DNA of 64,000 nucleotides from Hamadaea sp. (GTDB lineage Bacteria; Actinomycetota; Actinomycetes; Mycobacteriales; Micromonosporaceae): NCBI RefSeq assembly GCF_013362815.1, contig NZ_JABFVK010000054.1:1-64000 (forward strand). Reading direction: 5' to 3'. A program made the position numbers and the translations under genes. Below the pieces are notes generated by a model that saw only the letters and a list, made by a program, of their open reading frames with translations, did not search any database and was not told where the DNA came from. This document shows positions 18,330 to 26,531 of the stretch, one piece after another. The stretch's first letter is position 1, and each line of letters begins with the position of its first letter.

Positions 18330-20144
18330 TCAGCGCTTGATGCGCCACACGGTGGCGTCGGCGATCTGTTCGCCCGGACCGAGCAGCCGGTTCATCGTCA
18401 GCCGCAGCGCGTCCTCGCTCGGGGTCTGGGTCAGCACGACGCAGTCGGCCTTCCAGTACGCGAAGTCGCGCCGGGCCAGCGCCCGATCGGTGTCGTTGAC
18501 GTCCCGAGCCCGGCCGGTCTTCGTCACATCCGCGATGAGCAGCGACGTCGGCCGCTTGTACGTGCCGATGGAAGCTCGGCGAGCGCGCCCGTAGGGCCCG
18601 ATGAAGAAGCCTTCCGGCATTCCGAAGGCCACGTTGGTGGCGACGGCGTACCGCATCGGCTCGGGAGCCGGGGGAGTGGCGATCGGCAACGGCACGATCA
18701 CCCCGCCTTCGGGCGCGCACTGCCGCCAGTAGCCCTCGCGGTAGAACACCGGGACGGGATCACGTTCCGTCGTCGGCAGCGGCGTGGGCAGGATCGGGGC
18801 CAACGCTGCCAGCACCAGCGCCGGTACGCCGTACCGCAGCGCCGAGGTGGGCCGGGTGCGGACGTCTTCGATGAGGTAGACCAGGAGGATCGCGATGAGC
18901 GGCACCGCCGCGAGGGCGAACCGCATCGGCAGCGCGCCGTCGACGACGGGAAGCCCATGGATGATCCGATACAGCCCCGGGATGCCGGTGCTCTCCCGGT
19001 CGATGACGACCCGCGGCCCGAGCGACAGCAGGCTCATGATCAGCGCTGCGACGGCGCAGGCGACCGCGACCGCCTGGCGGCGTAGCCAGATGATCGCCAC
19101 GACCGTCATGATCAGCAGTGGCCAGCCGAGGAAGGTGTTCAGCTCGGTGTAGCCCGTCGAGAGCCGCAGGCTATCCGGCGAGCCGGCGATCGACAGCGGG
19201 GAGAACGCGCCGAAGCTAGCCAGGTCGGCGTAGAAGTAGTCCGGGCTGAACGGACCGTCCGGCACGCTCTGCCGCCCGGCGAACTGGGTGAGCAGCGGCC
19301 CGGCCAGCAACGCCGCGGCGACGCCGATCGCGGTGCCCAACCCGGCCAGGAACCGGCCCATGTCCGCCCGCGACGGCCGGCGCATCACGGCGTACACGAT
19401 GGTGACGACGACCAGGGTGAGCGCCGTGAGGAAGAGGGTCTCCTCGCCGATGAGGACCTGGAGGCTGACCAAGACCGCGAGCAGTAGGCCGCTGGTGACC
19501 GAGCGATGGCGGTCGCCGGCTTGCGCCGCGCGCCACATTCGCACGACCGCCCAGATCATGGCCGGGACCAGCCACTGAGCCGTGATGTGGAGATGGGCGT
19601 TGGACTGGGAGATCATGCCGGGCGCGAACCCGCACAGCGCCGCGCCGACCGCCGAGGCGAACCGGCCCGCTCGCACCGTACGCGTGAACAGCAGATACCA
19701 GGCGATCGCCGTGCCGGCCAGGTTGACCGGGACGAGCAGCGCGAACGTGACGGGTGCGCCGAAGATCAGGGTGATCGGGGCCAGCACGACCCCCAGCGCG
19801 ATCACGGTGGTGTTGGCGAGCAGGTTCACGCCGTCCGGCGAGTTGAGCCGGTCGGTGACGAGACTGAAGTCGCCGGTCCAGACGTGAGTGTCGTAGGACA
19901 GGAACCACTCGTACAGCGCCTGATCGGTCGGGTTCTGCCCGAGCGCGCGCCCGTGGGGGTCGGCGAGCAGGTCGTGGACGAGCCAGAGGGCGAACGCGAC
20001 GAACGCCGCCAGCACCGCGACGTCACGCAGCCACGGTCGGCGGACCGCCCGGATCAGGCGGTCACGCGTTCCCTCGGTGATCTCGGGAGCCGGAGCCGCC
20101 ACCGAATCCCGGAGTGGCGTGCGGAGCGGAGCGGTGCGCGTCAC
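18330..20144 (-). CDS. Large membrane protein, GT-C/YfhO-like
   Basis: A 604-residue protein with about 11-12 transmembrane helices and a C-terminal extracytoplasmic domain of about 150 residues (DPVPVFYREGYWRQCAPEGG...). Helix 1 is followed by a long outer loop with acidic residues (NPTDQALYEWFLSYDTHVWTGDFS). This is the layout of GT-C lipid-linked sugar transferases and YfhO-type proteins, so it may transfer sugars outside the membrane; no catalytic residue can be proven. The GTG start lies six bases after a TAGGGT -10. It is divergent from tRNA-Leu and convergent with ndh. Confidence 0.75.
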   Translation of the reverse strand: MTRTAPLRTPLRDSVAAPAPEITEGTRDRLIRAVRRPWLRDVAVLAAFVAFALWLVHDLLADPHGRALGQNPTDQALYEWFLSYDTHVWTGDFSLVTDRLNSPDGVNLLANTTVIALGVVLAPITLIFGAPVTFALLVPVNLAGTAIAWYLLFTRTVRAGRFASAVGAALCGFAPGMISQSNAHLHITAQWLVPAMIWAVVRMWRAAQAGDRHRSVTSGLLLAVLVSLQVLIGEETLFLTALTLVVVTIVYAVMRRPSRADMGRFLAGLGTAIGVAAALLAGPLLTQFAGRQSVPDGPFSPDYFYADLASFGAFSPLSIAGSPDSLRLSTGYTELNTFLGWPLLIMTVVAIIWLRRQAVAVACAVAALIMSLLSLGPRVVIDRESTGIPGLYRIIHGLPVVDGALPMRFALAAVPLIAILLVYLIEDVRTRPTSALRYGVPALVLAALAPILPTPLPTTERDPVPVFYREGYWRQCAPEGGVIVPLPIATPPAPEPMRYAVATNVAFGMPEGFFIGPYGRARRASIGTYKRPTSLLIADVTKTGRARDVNDTDRALARRDFAYWKADCVVLTQTPSEDALRLTMNRLLGPGEQIADATVWRIKR

Positions 20145-20156
20145 GGTGCGACCCTA
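20145..20156 (-). promoter_or_regulatory. Leaderless -10 of the large membrane protein gene
   Basis: On the minus strand, TAGGGT (20156-20151) is followed by six bases and GTG. Confidence 0.65.
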
Positions 20157-20204
20157 CCGTGACTACGGAGATCCCGTCGTTCTGCGTTACGGTGATTGCG
20201 CTGC

Positions 20205-20285
20205 GCGCAGGTGGTGGAATGGCAGACACGGCTGGCTTAAACCCGGCTGCCGCAAGGCGTGCGGGTTCGAGTCCCGCCCTGCGCA
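20205..20285 (+). tRNA. tRNA-Leu (anticodon UAA)
   Basis: The acceptor stem GCGCAGG (20205-20211) pairs with CCTGCGC (20278-20284), with discriminator A at 20285. The anticodon loop CTTAAAC gives UAA between stems GCTGG and CCGGC. A long class II variable arm (about TGCCGCAAGGCGT) and the T-arm GCGGGTTCGAGTCCCGC are present. CCA is not encoded. Folding was done by eye. Confidence 0.95.
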
Positions 20286-20286
20286 C

Positions 20287-20580
20287 GTGGAGAGCGACAC
20301 TTTGGCGGGTCAGGCGGAGCTGCTCGTCCGGCAGGTCGCGCACTGGACTCCGGCGCGCTGGGCCGGACGCGGCGACACGGTGTACGCCCTCGTGCAGCGC
20401 TTGGCGGACGCCGCCGCCGTCGCTGAGGGGCAGCCGAGCCGACCGGTGCCCCGGCTGGCCGACACCGCCCTGCCCGACCAGGTACGCGTCATCGTCGCCG
20501 ATCTGCTTGCGGCTGCTCCTGAGGCCGCCGTGGCCGACGCGCTCACCGCGGATGTTCGCGCTACGCGGCTGGCTCTCTAG
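20287..20580 (+). CDS. Small hypothetical protein after tRNA-Leu
   Basis: A 97-residue soluble, Ala-rich, probably helical protein. It contains HWTPARWAGRGDTVYALVQRLADAAA and a Pro-containing middle (RPVPRLADTALPDQVRVIVADLL). No family recognised, but the sequence reads as a real globular protein. The GTG start lies one base past the tRNA, so the mRNA would begin within or right after processed tRNA. A TTG at 20302 is an alternative start. The gene ends before a family B palindrome. Confidence 0.6.
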   Translation: MESDTLAGQAELLVRQVAHWTPARWAGRGDTVYALVQRLADAAAVAEGQPSRPVPRLADTALPDQVRVIVADLLAAAPEAAVADALTADVRATRLAL

Positions 20581-20590
20581 CCTTTTCCCT

Positions 20591-20648
20591 GCAGATCACG
20601 GTTACGCATGCTTTCCAGCCGGATTTGGCATGCGTAACCGTGATCTGC
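20591..20648. repeat. Family B inverted repeat, copy 1 (perfect)
   Basis: Perfect 21-base arms at 20591-20611 and 20628-20648 with a 16-base loop. The left arm is GCAGATCACGG plus TTACGCATGC. It lies between convergent genes. Confidence 0.88.
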
Positions 20649-20653
20649 CGGTC

Positions 20654-21901
20654 TCAGCTGAGGCGCTCCAAGATCATGGCCATGCCCTGACCGCCGCCGA
20701 CGCACATCGTCTCGAGCCCGATCTGCTTGTCGTGCCACTGCAACGAGTTGATCAACGTGTTCGTGATGCGAGCGCCGGTCATGCCGAACGGGTGCCCGAC
20801 CGCGATCGCACCACCGTTGACGTTCACCTTGTCCAGCGGCAGGCCGAGTTCCCGGTACGACGGGATCACCTGAGCCGCGAAGGCTTCGTTGATCTCGGCC
20901 AGATCGATGTCGTCGATGGACATCCCGGCCCGGGCGAGCGCCTGCCGCGTCGCGCCGACCGGCCCGATGCCCATGATCTCCGGGCTCATCGCGGTGACGC
21001 CGGTGCTGACGATCCGGGCCAGCGGCGTGATGCCCAGCTCGCGGGCTTTCGTGTCCGACATGATCACCACGGCGGCCGCGCCGTCGTTCAGGGGGCAGCA
21101 GTTGCCTGCCGTGACTCGCCCGTCCGGCCGGAAGACCGGCTTGAGGCCGCTGACCGCTTCGAGGGTCACCCCCGGCCGAGGACCGTCGTCGCCGCTGACG
21201 ACCGTGCCGTCCGGCGTCGTCACCGGGGTGATCTCGCGGGCCCAGAAGCCGTCCGCGATCGCCTTCTCGGCCAGGTTCTGGCTGCGTACGCCGAACTCGT
21301 CCATGTCGGCCCGAGTGATTCCGCGCTGCTCGGCGAGGTTCTCCGCGGTCTGCCCCATGGCCATGTAGATGTCGGGCAGCTCGCCGTCCTCGCGGGGGTC
21401 GTGCCAGGCTTCCGCGCCACCCTGCGCCCGTTGGGCGGTCCGCTGGACGGCCGCGTCGAACTTCGGATTCCGCCACGAGCCGCCGACCAGCGCCTGAGCC
21501 TCCGGCGGCAGACCGTCGGAGCTGCCCCGGGCGAAGCGGGAGACCATCTCGACGCCGGCCGAGAGGAAGATGTCGCCTTCACCGGCCTTGATGGCGTGGA
21601 AGGCCATCCGGGTGGTCTGCAACGACGAGGCGCAATACCGGGTGACCGTCGCGCCGGGCAGGAAGTCCATGCCGAGCAGGGTCGAGACCACCTTCGCCAT
21701 CTGATGGCCCTGCTCGCCGCCGGGCATACCGCAGCCGAGGTAGAGGTCGTCGATGGCACGCGGGTCCAGCTGCGGCACCTTGGCCAGCGCCGCCTGGATG
21801 ATCGTGGTGGTGAGGTCGTCCGCGCGCAGATCGCGCAGCGAGCCCTTGACGGCCCGGCCGATGGGAGAGCGGGCGGTGGCGACGATGACGGCTTCAGTCA
21901 T
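20654..21901 (-). CDS. Acetyl-CoA C-acetyltransferase (thiolase)
   Basis: Condenses or cleaves acetoacetyl-CoA-type thioesters. The 415-residue protein has the nucleophile Cys90 (RYCASSLQT), the NEAFA motif, the catalytic His in [16 protein letters not shown] and the second Cys at about 400 (CVGGGQGMA), so all catalytic residues are present. It corresponds in position to M. tuberculosis fadA3, which also sits beside a GDSL hydrolase and cbs. It is probably used in beta-oxidation rather than butanol or PHB synthesis, by context only. The ATG follows a leaderless -10. Confidence 0.95.
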   Translation of the reverse strand: MTEAVIVATARSPIGRAVKGSLRDLRADDLTTTIIQAALAKVPQLDPRAIDDLYLGCGMPGGEQGHQMAKVVSTLLGMDFLPGATVTRYCASSLQTTRMAFHAIKAGEGDIFLSAGVEMVSRFARGSSDGLPPEAQALVGGSWRNPKFDAAVQRTAQRAQGGAEAWHDPREDGELPDIYMAMGQTAENLAEQRGITRADMDEFGVRSQNLAEKAIADGFWAREITPVTTPDGTVVSGDDGPRPGVTLEAVSGLKPVFRPDGRVTAGNCCPLNDGAAAVVIMSDTKARELGITPLARIVSTGVTAMSPEIMGIGPVGATRQALARAGMSIDDIDLAEINEAFAAQVIPSYRELGLPLDKVNVNGGAIAVGHPFGMTGARITNTLINSLQWHDKQIGLETMCVGGGQGMAMILERLS

Positions 21902-21914
21902 GGTTCCAACCCTA
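21902..21914 (-). promoter_or_regulatory. Leaderless -10 of the thiolase gene
   Basis: TAGGGT on the minus strand (21914-21909), then seven bases to the ATG. Confidence 0.6.
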
Positions 21915-21939
21915 CTGGCGAGTAACTAACCTGCCAAGG

Positions 21940-22734
21940 TCAGGGGAGTGTCGGGCTGACCCCGGCCGCGTGCGCAACCGCCGGGAGCAGGGCGTACGCC
22001 CAGACCCGGTAGCCGTCGGCCGACGGGTGGTAACGATCTTCGCAGAGGGTGGCGGGATCGGCCCGGAACACCGGCCCGGTCTCGGCGGCGAGGTCGACGA
22101 CCGCACCGCCGGCGCTGTGCACTGCGCGTACCTGCGCGCGGGCGATCCTCCGGCCCAGCCAGCCGACCAATTGCCGGAGCGGCGGGGCGATCGCCCGCGC
22201 GGCGCCCATGTCGGGGCACGTTCCGACGACCACTTCGACGCCCGCTTCGCGGAGTCGGCGTACGGCCGCACCGAGGTGCGTGGCCGCCTCGCCCGGTGAG
22301 CGCAGTCCGACGACGTCGTTCGCGCCGACCAGAATGACCGCCACATCGGGGCGTACGCCCAGCAGAGACCGCGCGACCTGGGTGGCGAGATCGGAGGACC
22401 GGGAACCGGAGACCCCGACGCTGGACAGGTCCACCCGTCGGCCCGGCTCCCCGCCGACCGGGTTGGACAGCAGCTCGGCGAGCTGACCGCCGACGGTGTC
22501 GGCGACCCGGTCGACGCCTACGCCGAGCGCAGCCGAGTCACCGAGCATCACCAGGCGCAACGGCGGAGCGGCGTCGGCCCCGATGCTGGCCCGCACGTTG
22601 AGCCCGAGCGCGGGCTGGGCGTACGTGCGACGGCGCGCCATGATCGCCTCGGCGGTCAGCAGCGCGGCACCGCCGACGGTCCCGGCGACCAGGGTGATCA
22701 CCGTCGCCTTCCCGACCCGCTTGAGCAGGCTCAT
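21940..22734 (-). CDS. SGNH/GDSL hydrolase (second of tandem pair)
   Basis: A 264-residue predicted esterase or lipase with an N-terminal membrane helix (about 8-30), so probably anchored or exported. SGNH blocks: LVMLGDSAALGVG (catalytic Ser), VGVSGSRSSDL (Gly block), LVGANDV (Asn block) and CEDRYHPSADGY (Asp-His pair). It is translationally coupled (ATGA) to the upstream paralogue, with which it shares the same architecture and wording. M. tuberculosis has one GDSL protein (Rv1075c) at this place, so the pair looks like a local duplication. Confidence 0.9.
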   Translation of the reverse strand: MSLLKRVGKATVITLVAGTVGGAALLTAEAIMARRRTYAQPALGLNVRASIGADAAPPLRLVMLGDSAALGVGVDRVADTVGGQLAELLSNPVGGEPGRRVDLSSVGVSGSRSSDLATQVARSLLGVRPDVAVILVGANDVVGLRSPGEAATHLGAAVRRLREAGVEVVVGTCPDMGAARAIAPPLRQLVGWLGRRIARAQVRAVHSAGGAVVDLAAETGPVFRADPATLCEDRYHPSADGYRVWAYALLPAVAHAAGVSPTLP

Positions 22735-23831
22735 GTCGGCTGTCCCTCCACTCCGTCCAGACTCGTTGCCAGATCCTCGGCGGCGGTGGCGGCGTGGCCG
22801 TCATGCCGGGCCGCCGCCTCGGCGGGTACGCCGGCCTCCTGCGCAGCCTCCACGGGCAGCCGAAGCACTTCCCAGACCCGGTGACGCAGTTGGGCCCATC
22901 GACCGGCCGGGCCGCGATCCCGCCCGCCGACGGAGACCCCGCTGACCTCCGTGCCAGGCAGGCGCACCGCCTCGGCAGCCGCCTCCGGCAGCGACCGTAC
23001 CCCCTTACCGGCGGTATGCGCAGCCGGGCGGAGGTCGCCTCGGTGCACGGCGGCGATCGCGGTCGGCAGGAGAGCGGCGCTCGCGATGGCGTATCCCTCG
23101 GCGGACGGGTGGAACCGGTCGCTGCCGAACATCCGCTGCGGCTCGCTGGCGAACCGAGGCCCGAGCAGGTCGCCGAGCGACACCGTCCAGCCGCCCGCCT
23201 CGACTACTGCGACGGTCTGCGCCATCGCCATCTGGCGGCTCCAATGGCGGGCCAGCCAGCGCAGCGGCGGCCGGATCGGCTGAACGGCACCAAGATCGGG
23301 ACAGGTGCCGACGACTACCTGGCAGCCCGCCGCCCGCAGCTGGCGTACGGCGTCGGCGAGGTAGCGGACGGCGGAAGCCCGGCTGCCCGCGTGGGTCACG
23401 TCGTTGGCCCCGATGAGGATGACCGCCAGGTCGGGCTGGACCTCGAGGGCCTGCTCGACCTGCGGGCGCAGTTGCGCCGACGTCGCGCCCACGACGGCGA
23501 ACGTATGCGCGACGACCGGCCGGCTCAGCCGCCGGGCCAGCCCGGTCGCGATGAGCGCCGTCGGCGTCTCCCGGGGGCGGTATACGCCGAAGCCGGCCGC
23601 CGACGAGTCACCCAGCACCACCATGGTCAGCGCAGGACCCTCGTTACGCTGCCCGTACCGCCCGTCCGGCCGGGGTGGTGGCGCCTCGGCGAGCGGGATG
23701 ATCCGCTTGGCCTGCTCCGCCTGCGCGTACATGACACCTGCCGCCACCAGACCCGCCGTGACAGCGAAACCGCCGCTGTACGCGACGGCCCGCCCGATGG
23801 TCTTGACGGCCTTCTTTCCTGCGGTGCTCAT
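22731..23831 (-). CDS. SGNH/GDSL hydrolase (first of tandem pair)
   Basis: A 366-residue protein with an N-terminal membrane helix (about 17-38). SGNH blocks: MVVLGDSSAAGFGV, LIGANDVTHAG, VVVGTCPDLGAV and SDRFHPSAEGYA; the catalytic triad is complete. Compared with its downstream paralogue it has an extra C-terminal region of about 100 residues, Ala/Glu-rich and probably disordered or helical (RLPVEAAQEAGVPAEAAARHDG). The start has CGGAGT five bases upstream. It is divergent from the DUF1232 gene. Confidence 0.9.
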   Translation of the reverse strand: MSTAGKKAVKTIGRAVAYSGGFAVTAGLVAAGVMYAQAEQAKRIIPLAEAPPPRPDGRYGQRNEGPALTMVVLGDSSAAGFGVYRPRETPTALIATGLARRLSRPVVAHTFAVVGATSAQLRPQVEQALEVQPDLAVILIGANDVTHAGSRASAVRYLADAVRQLRAAGCQVVVGTCPDLGAVQPIRPPLRWLARHWSRQMAMAQTVAVVEAGGWTVSLGDLLGPRFASEPQRMFGSDRFHPSAEGYAIASAALLPTAIAAVHRGDLRPAAHTAGKGVRSLPEAAAEAVRLPGTEVSGVSVGGRDRGPAGRWAQLRHRVWEVLRLPVEAAQEAGVPAEAAARHDGHAATAAEDLATSLDGVEGQPT

Positions 23832-23895
23832 GGCGGACTCCGAGTAACGTGAGGCTCGTACCCTTCGGCGTGTGACTCAAGGTTAGCGAGATCAA

Positions 23896-24294
23896 ATGGG
23901 ACGGACCATCAGGCGTACCGCAGCCTTCACAGCCTTGTGGAAAGCAGTGACCGCGTCGCATCGCGGCGGACCTGGACTGGCCGACCGCGTGTTCAGCGTG
24001 CCGCGGCTGGCCTGGGCCTCGTTGCGGGGTCAGTATGACGGCTCCGGCCGGTTCCTGATGATGGCATTGGCGACCTTGTACGTGATCTCGCCCATCGACC
24101 TGATGCCCGAGATCCTGCTCGGCCCGCTCGGCCTGATCGACGACGGCATCGTCGTCGCGTGGATCGCGGGCGCGTTCCTCTCCGAGACCGACCGCTTCCT
24201 GCAATGGGAGCGCCTGTTCCCGAAGGGCCGCCGCCGGGAACGTCCCGGCACCGCCCGGCCGGGCGAGTTCATCGACGGCCAGGTCGTCGACTGA
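23896..24294 (+). CDS. DUF1232 (YkvA-like) membrane protein
   Basis: A 132-residue protein with the DUF1232 core MMALATLYVISPIDLMPEILLGPLGLIDDGIVVAWIAGAFL (two helices joined by the SPIDLMPE turn, about 58-98). The family function is unknown, although many members are near cell-envelope genes. A TAGCGA sequence lies six bases before the ATG but is a poor -10. The stop is 46 bases before cbs. The C-terminus is basic and cytosolic. Confidence 0.85.
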   Translation: MGRTIRRTAAFTALWKAVTASHRGGPGLADRVFSVPRLAWASLRGQYDGSGRFLMMALATLYVISPIDLMPEILLGPLGLIDDGIVVAWIAGAFLSETDRFLQWERLFPKGRRRERPGTARPGEFIDGQVVD

Positions 24295-24328
24295 TCCCCG
24301 GCCGGTCCACATGATCAACCACAGGTAA

Positions 24329-24340
24329 TAGGCTCTGGCC
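24329..24340 (+). promoter_or_regulatory. Leaderless -10 of cbs
   Basis: TAGGCT at 24329-24334 and six bases to the ATG at 24341. Confidence 0.65.
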
Positions 24341-25708
24341 ATGCGATATGTCGACAACGTTGTTGACCTGATCGGCGACACCCCGCTGGTCCGGCTGCAC
24401 AGCGTGACCGAGGGAATTCCGGACGGCGGCCCGATCGTGCTGGCGAAGGTCGAGTACCTCAACCCGGGTGGGTCGGTGAAGGACCGCATCGCCGAGCGGA
24501 TGATCGACGCGGCCGAGCAGGAGGGCCTGCTGAAGCCGGGCGGCACGATCGTCGAGCCGACCAGCGGCAACACCGGTGTCGGGCTGGCTTTGGTGGCGCA
24601 GCGCCGCGGCTACCGCTGCGTGTTCGTCTGCCCTGACAAGGTCAGCGAGGACAAGCAGAACGTGCTCCGGGCGTACGGGGCCGAGGTCGTGGTCTGCCCG
24701 ACCGCGGTCGCCCCGGAAGATCCGAGGTCCTACTACTCGGTCTCCGACCGGCTCGTCCGCGAGATCCCCGGCGCGTGGAAGCCCGACCAGTACTCGAACC
24801 CGAACAACCCGCGGTCGCACTACGAGACGACCGGTCCCGAGATCTGGGCCCAGACCGAGGGCCGCATCACGCACTTCGTGGCGGGCGTCGGCACCGGCGG
24901 CACCATCTCCGGCGTCGGCCGCTACCTCAAGGAGGCGTCGGGCGGCCAGGTGAAGATCATCGGCGCCGACCCCGAGGGCTCGGTCTACTCCGGTGGCACC
25001 GGCCGGCCGTACCTGGTCGAGGGCGTGGGCGAGGACTTCTGGCCGACGACCTACGACAAGGGCGTCTGCGACGAGATCATCGAGGTCACCGACCGCGAGT
25101 CGTTCGAGATGACCCGCCGCCTGGCCCGCGAGGAGGGCCTGCTGGTCGGCGGATCCTGCGGGATGGCGGCGGTCGCGGCGATCCAGGTCGCCCGCTCGGC
25201 CCCCGCCGACGCGGTGATCGTGGTCCTGCTGCCGGACGGCGGTCGCGGCTACCTCTCCAAGATCTTCAACGACGACTGGATGTCGCGCTACGGCTTCCTC
25301 GCGGCGGAGGGCCCGACCGTCGCCGACGTGCTCGCGGCCAAGGCCGGCGTGATGCCGTCGCTGGTCCATGTGCATCCGACCGAGACGGTACGCGACGCGA
25401 TCGACATCATGCGTGAATACGGGGTGTCGCAGTTGCCGGTGCTCAAGGCGGAACCGCCGGTGGTGACCGGTGAGGTGGCGGGCTCGATCGCCGAGCGCGA
25501 CCTGCTCGACGCCCTTTTCGCCGGGCAGGCCCATCTGCACGACATGCTTGAGAAGCACCTGGCCCCGTCGCTGCCCATGGTCGGGGGCGGCCAGCCGGTC
25601 GCCGAGGCGGTCGCGTTGCTGGCGAAGGCGGATGCCGCGATGGTCCTCATCGACGGCAAGCCGGCCGGCGTACTCACTCGGCAGGACCTGCTGAACCACC
25701 TGGCGTGA
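24341..25708 (+). CDS. cbs: Cystathionine beta-synthase
   Basis: PLP enzyme that joins homocysteine and serine to make cystathionine (reverse transsulphuration). The 455-residue protein binds PLP at Lys47 (NPGGSVKDR). The phosphate-binding loop is EPTSGNTGVGLAL, and GVGTGGTISGVGRYLK is the second PLP loop. A C-terminal Bateman module of two CBS motifs (about 335-455) is present, which in some homologues senses S-adenosylmethionine. No N-terminal haem domain is seen, as in other bacterial forms. With metB 3 kb downstream it connects methionine and cysteine metabolism, as in mycobacteria. Confidence 0.95.
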   Translation: MRYVDNVVDLIGDTPLVRLHSVTEGIPDGGPIVLAKVEYLNPGGSVKDRIAERMIDAAEQEGLLKPGGTIVEPTSGNTGVGLALVAQRRGYRCVFVCPDKVSEDKQNVLRAYGAEVVVCPTAVAPEDPRSYYSVSDRLVREIPGAWKPDQYSNPNNPRSHYETTGPEIWAQTEGRITHFVAGVGTGGTISGVGRYLKEASGGQVKIIGADPEGSVYSGGTGRPYLVEGVGEDFWPTTYDKGVCDEIIEVTDRESFEMTRRLAREEGLLVGGSCGMAAVAAIQVARSAPADAVIVVLLPDGGRGYLSKIFNDDWMSRYGFLAAEGPTVADVLAAKAGVMPSLVHVHPTETVRDAIDIMREYGVSQLPVLKAEPPVVTGEVAGSIAERDLLDALFAGQAHLHDMLEKHLAPSLPMVGGGQPVAEAVALLAKADAAMVLIDGKPAGVLTRQDLLNHLA

Positions 25709-25830
25709 CTAGCTCGTCTAACTGACTGCACTCCTGGCGGCTCGCCCGAGAGGCTCCCCGGCAACCGCGTCACCGTTTGGAGCGACCCGCGCGCACTCTG
25801 CGCGCGGGTCGCACAGTTTGTCCGAGTGTG
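25709..25830 (+). other. Structured leader or terminator region after cbs
   Basis: Contains CGAGAGGCTCCCCGGCAACC (25747-25766), similar to the core of SAM-binding riboswitches, a GGCG-GCT-CGCC hairpin just before it, then the long hairpin at 25782-25812. GCACTC (25729-25734) could pair with GAGTGT (25824-25829) to close the structure. The riboswitch reading is weak because the GGTGC segment of SAM-I is absent. Confidence 0.3.
25782..25812 (+). terminator. Strong hairpin after cbs
   Basis: Perfect 14-base arms GCGACCCGCGCGCA and its complement with a three-base CTC loop, followed by ACAGTTTG. Probably the cbs transcript end. Confidence 0.75.
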
Positions 25831-25893
25831 ACGCTTGACCGGGGCGTTGACTTCCATGTCAGGAGCACACCGCTCCTCCTTGGGGGGGAAGTC

Positions 25894-26274
25894 GTGATCA
25901 GCGTCGCCGAACCTGCAAACCGGGCCGCCTCCGGCGAGTCCGAGATCCTCGACCCACTGCTCTGGCAGGACGCGCAGCTCATGCTCGCCCGCCACGCACC
26001 ACGGGACGGGATCGGCACCGACGACGACACCTGTGCCTGGTGCGGCCTGCAGTGGCCGTGCCCGCCGCGACGGCTCGCCGAGCGCGCCGCGGCCGCGTCG
26101 ACGCGGACCTGGCAGCACGCCTGGACCGCGCGGCACGACCTGAACAGCCTCCGTTCGCTGCCGAGCGTGCGGTCGCAGTCGGGCGGTCGGAATTCCGGCA
26201 GCCTGCTCGGGCTCGACGCGCCGGGCGCGGACGAGGTCGGGCGGGCCGGCACCAACCGGGCCCTCTTCGACTAG
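25894..26274 (+). CDS. Small CxxCG/WPC protein
   Basis: A 126-residue soluble protein of unknown function. The notable motif TCAWCGLQWPCPPRRLAERA (about 47-66) has three cysteines and could bind zinc or a thiol. The rest is Ala/Arg-rich, and a Ser/Gly-rich tail looks disordered. The GTG start was chosen for the long G-run (GGGGGGGAA) just upstream; a weak AGGAG/CTCCT hairpin (25861-25877) precedes it. It lies between the cbs terminator and a convergent MarR gene. Confidence 0.65.
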   Translation: MISVAEPANRAASGESEILDPLLWQDAQLMLARHAPRDGIGTDDDTCAWCGLQWPCPPRRLAERAAAASTRTWQHAWTARHDLNSLRSLPSVRSQSGGRNSGSLLGLDAPGADEVGRAGTNRALFD

Positions 26275-26463
26275 CCGAACAACGGACGCCCTTCCCGCCG
26301 GACCCGTCCCCCGGCAAGGCGGGAAAGACGTCCGGCATAGCGGCGACGCGCCGTGCCCGCCAGCGCGCGCGTCCCGCGAACACCCGCCCGTCGCGGTGAT
26401 CGGCTGCCTCCGCCGATGTCGACGCCTCCGGCCAGGCGTCGCAGACCGCGAGACGGCGGGAAA

Positions 26464-26526
26464 GTTGGGCGGGAGTACGCGATCAACCGGTTCCCCCGCA
26501 GTCCGGTCGCGATACTCCCGCCCAAC
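26464..26526. terminator. Long imperfect hairpin between convergent genes
   Basis: GTTGGGCGGGAGTA...CGCGATCAACCGG (26464-26490) faces CCGGTCGCGATACTCCCGCCCAAC (26503-26526 after the loop), about 22 paired bases with small bulges. It could stop transcription in both directions. The rest of the 257-base gap (26275-26531) shows nothing else convincing. Confidence 0.55.
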
Positions 26527-26531
26527 GCATG

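Noticed and set aside
20205-20285. tRNA-Leu as an integration site of a mobile element
   Set aside because: No integrase, no repeated tRNA 3' end found in the window.
24269-25699. 476-codon frame antisense to cbs
   Set aside because: Shadow of cbs, same reasons.
25741-25770. A definite SAM-I riboswitch
   Set aside because: Only the GAGAGG...CGGCAACC part is similar; no GGTGC segment and the position is after cbs. Kept only as a low-confidence candidate.
26271-26525. 84-codon frame in the gap between the small CxxCG gene and marR
   Set aside because: Arg/Gly-rich, no ribosome-binding site, overlaps the hairpin.
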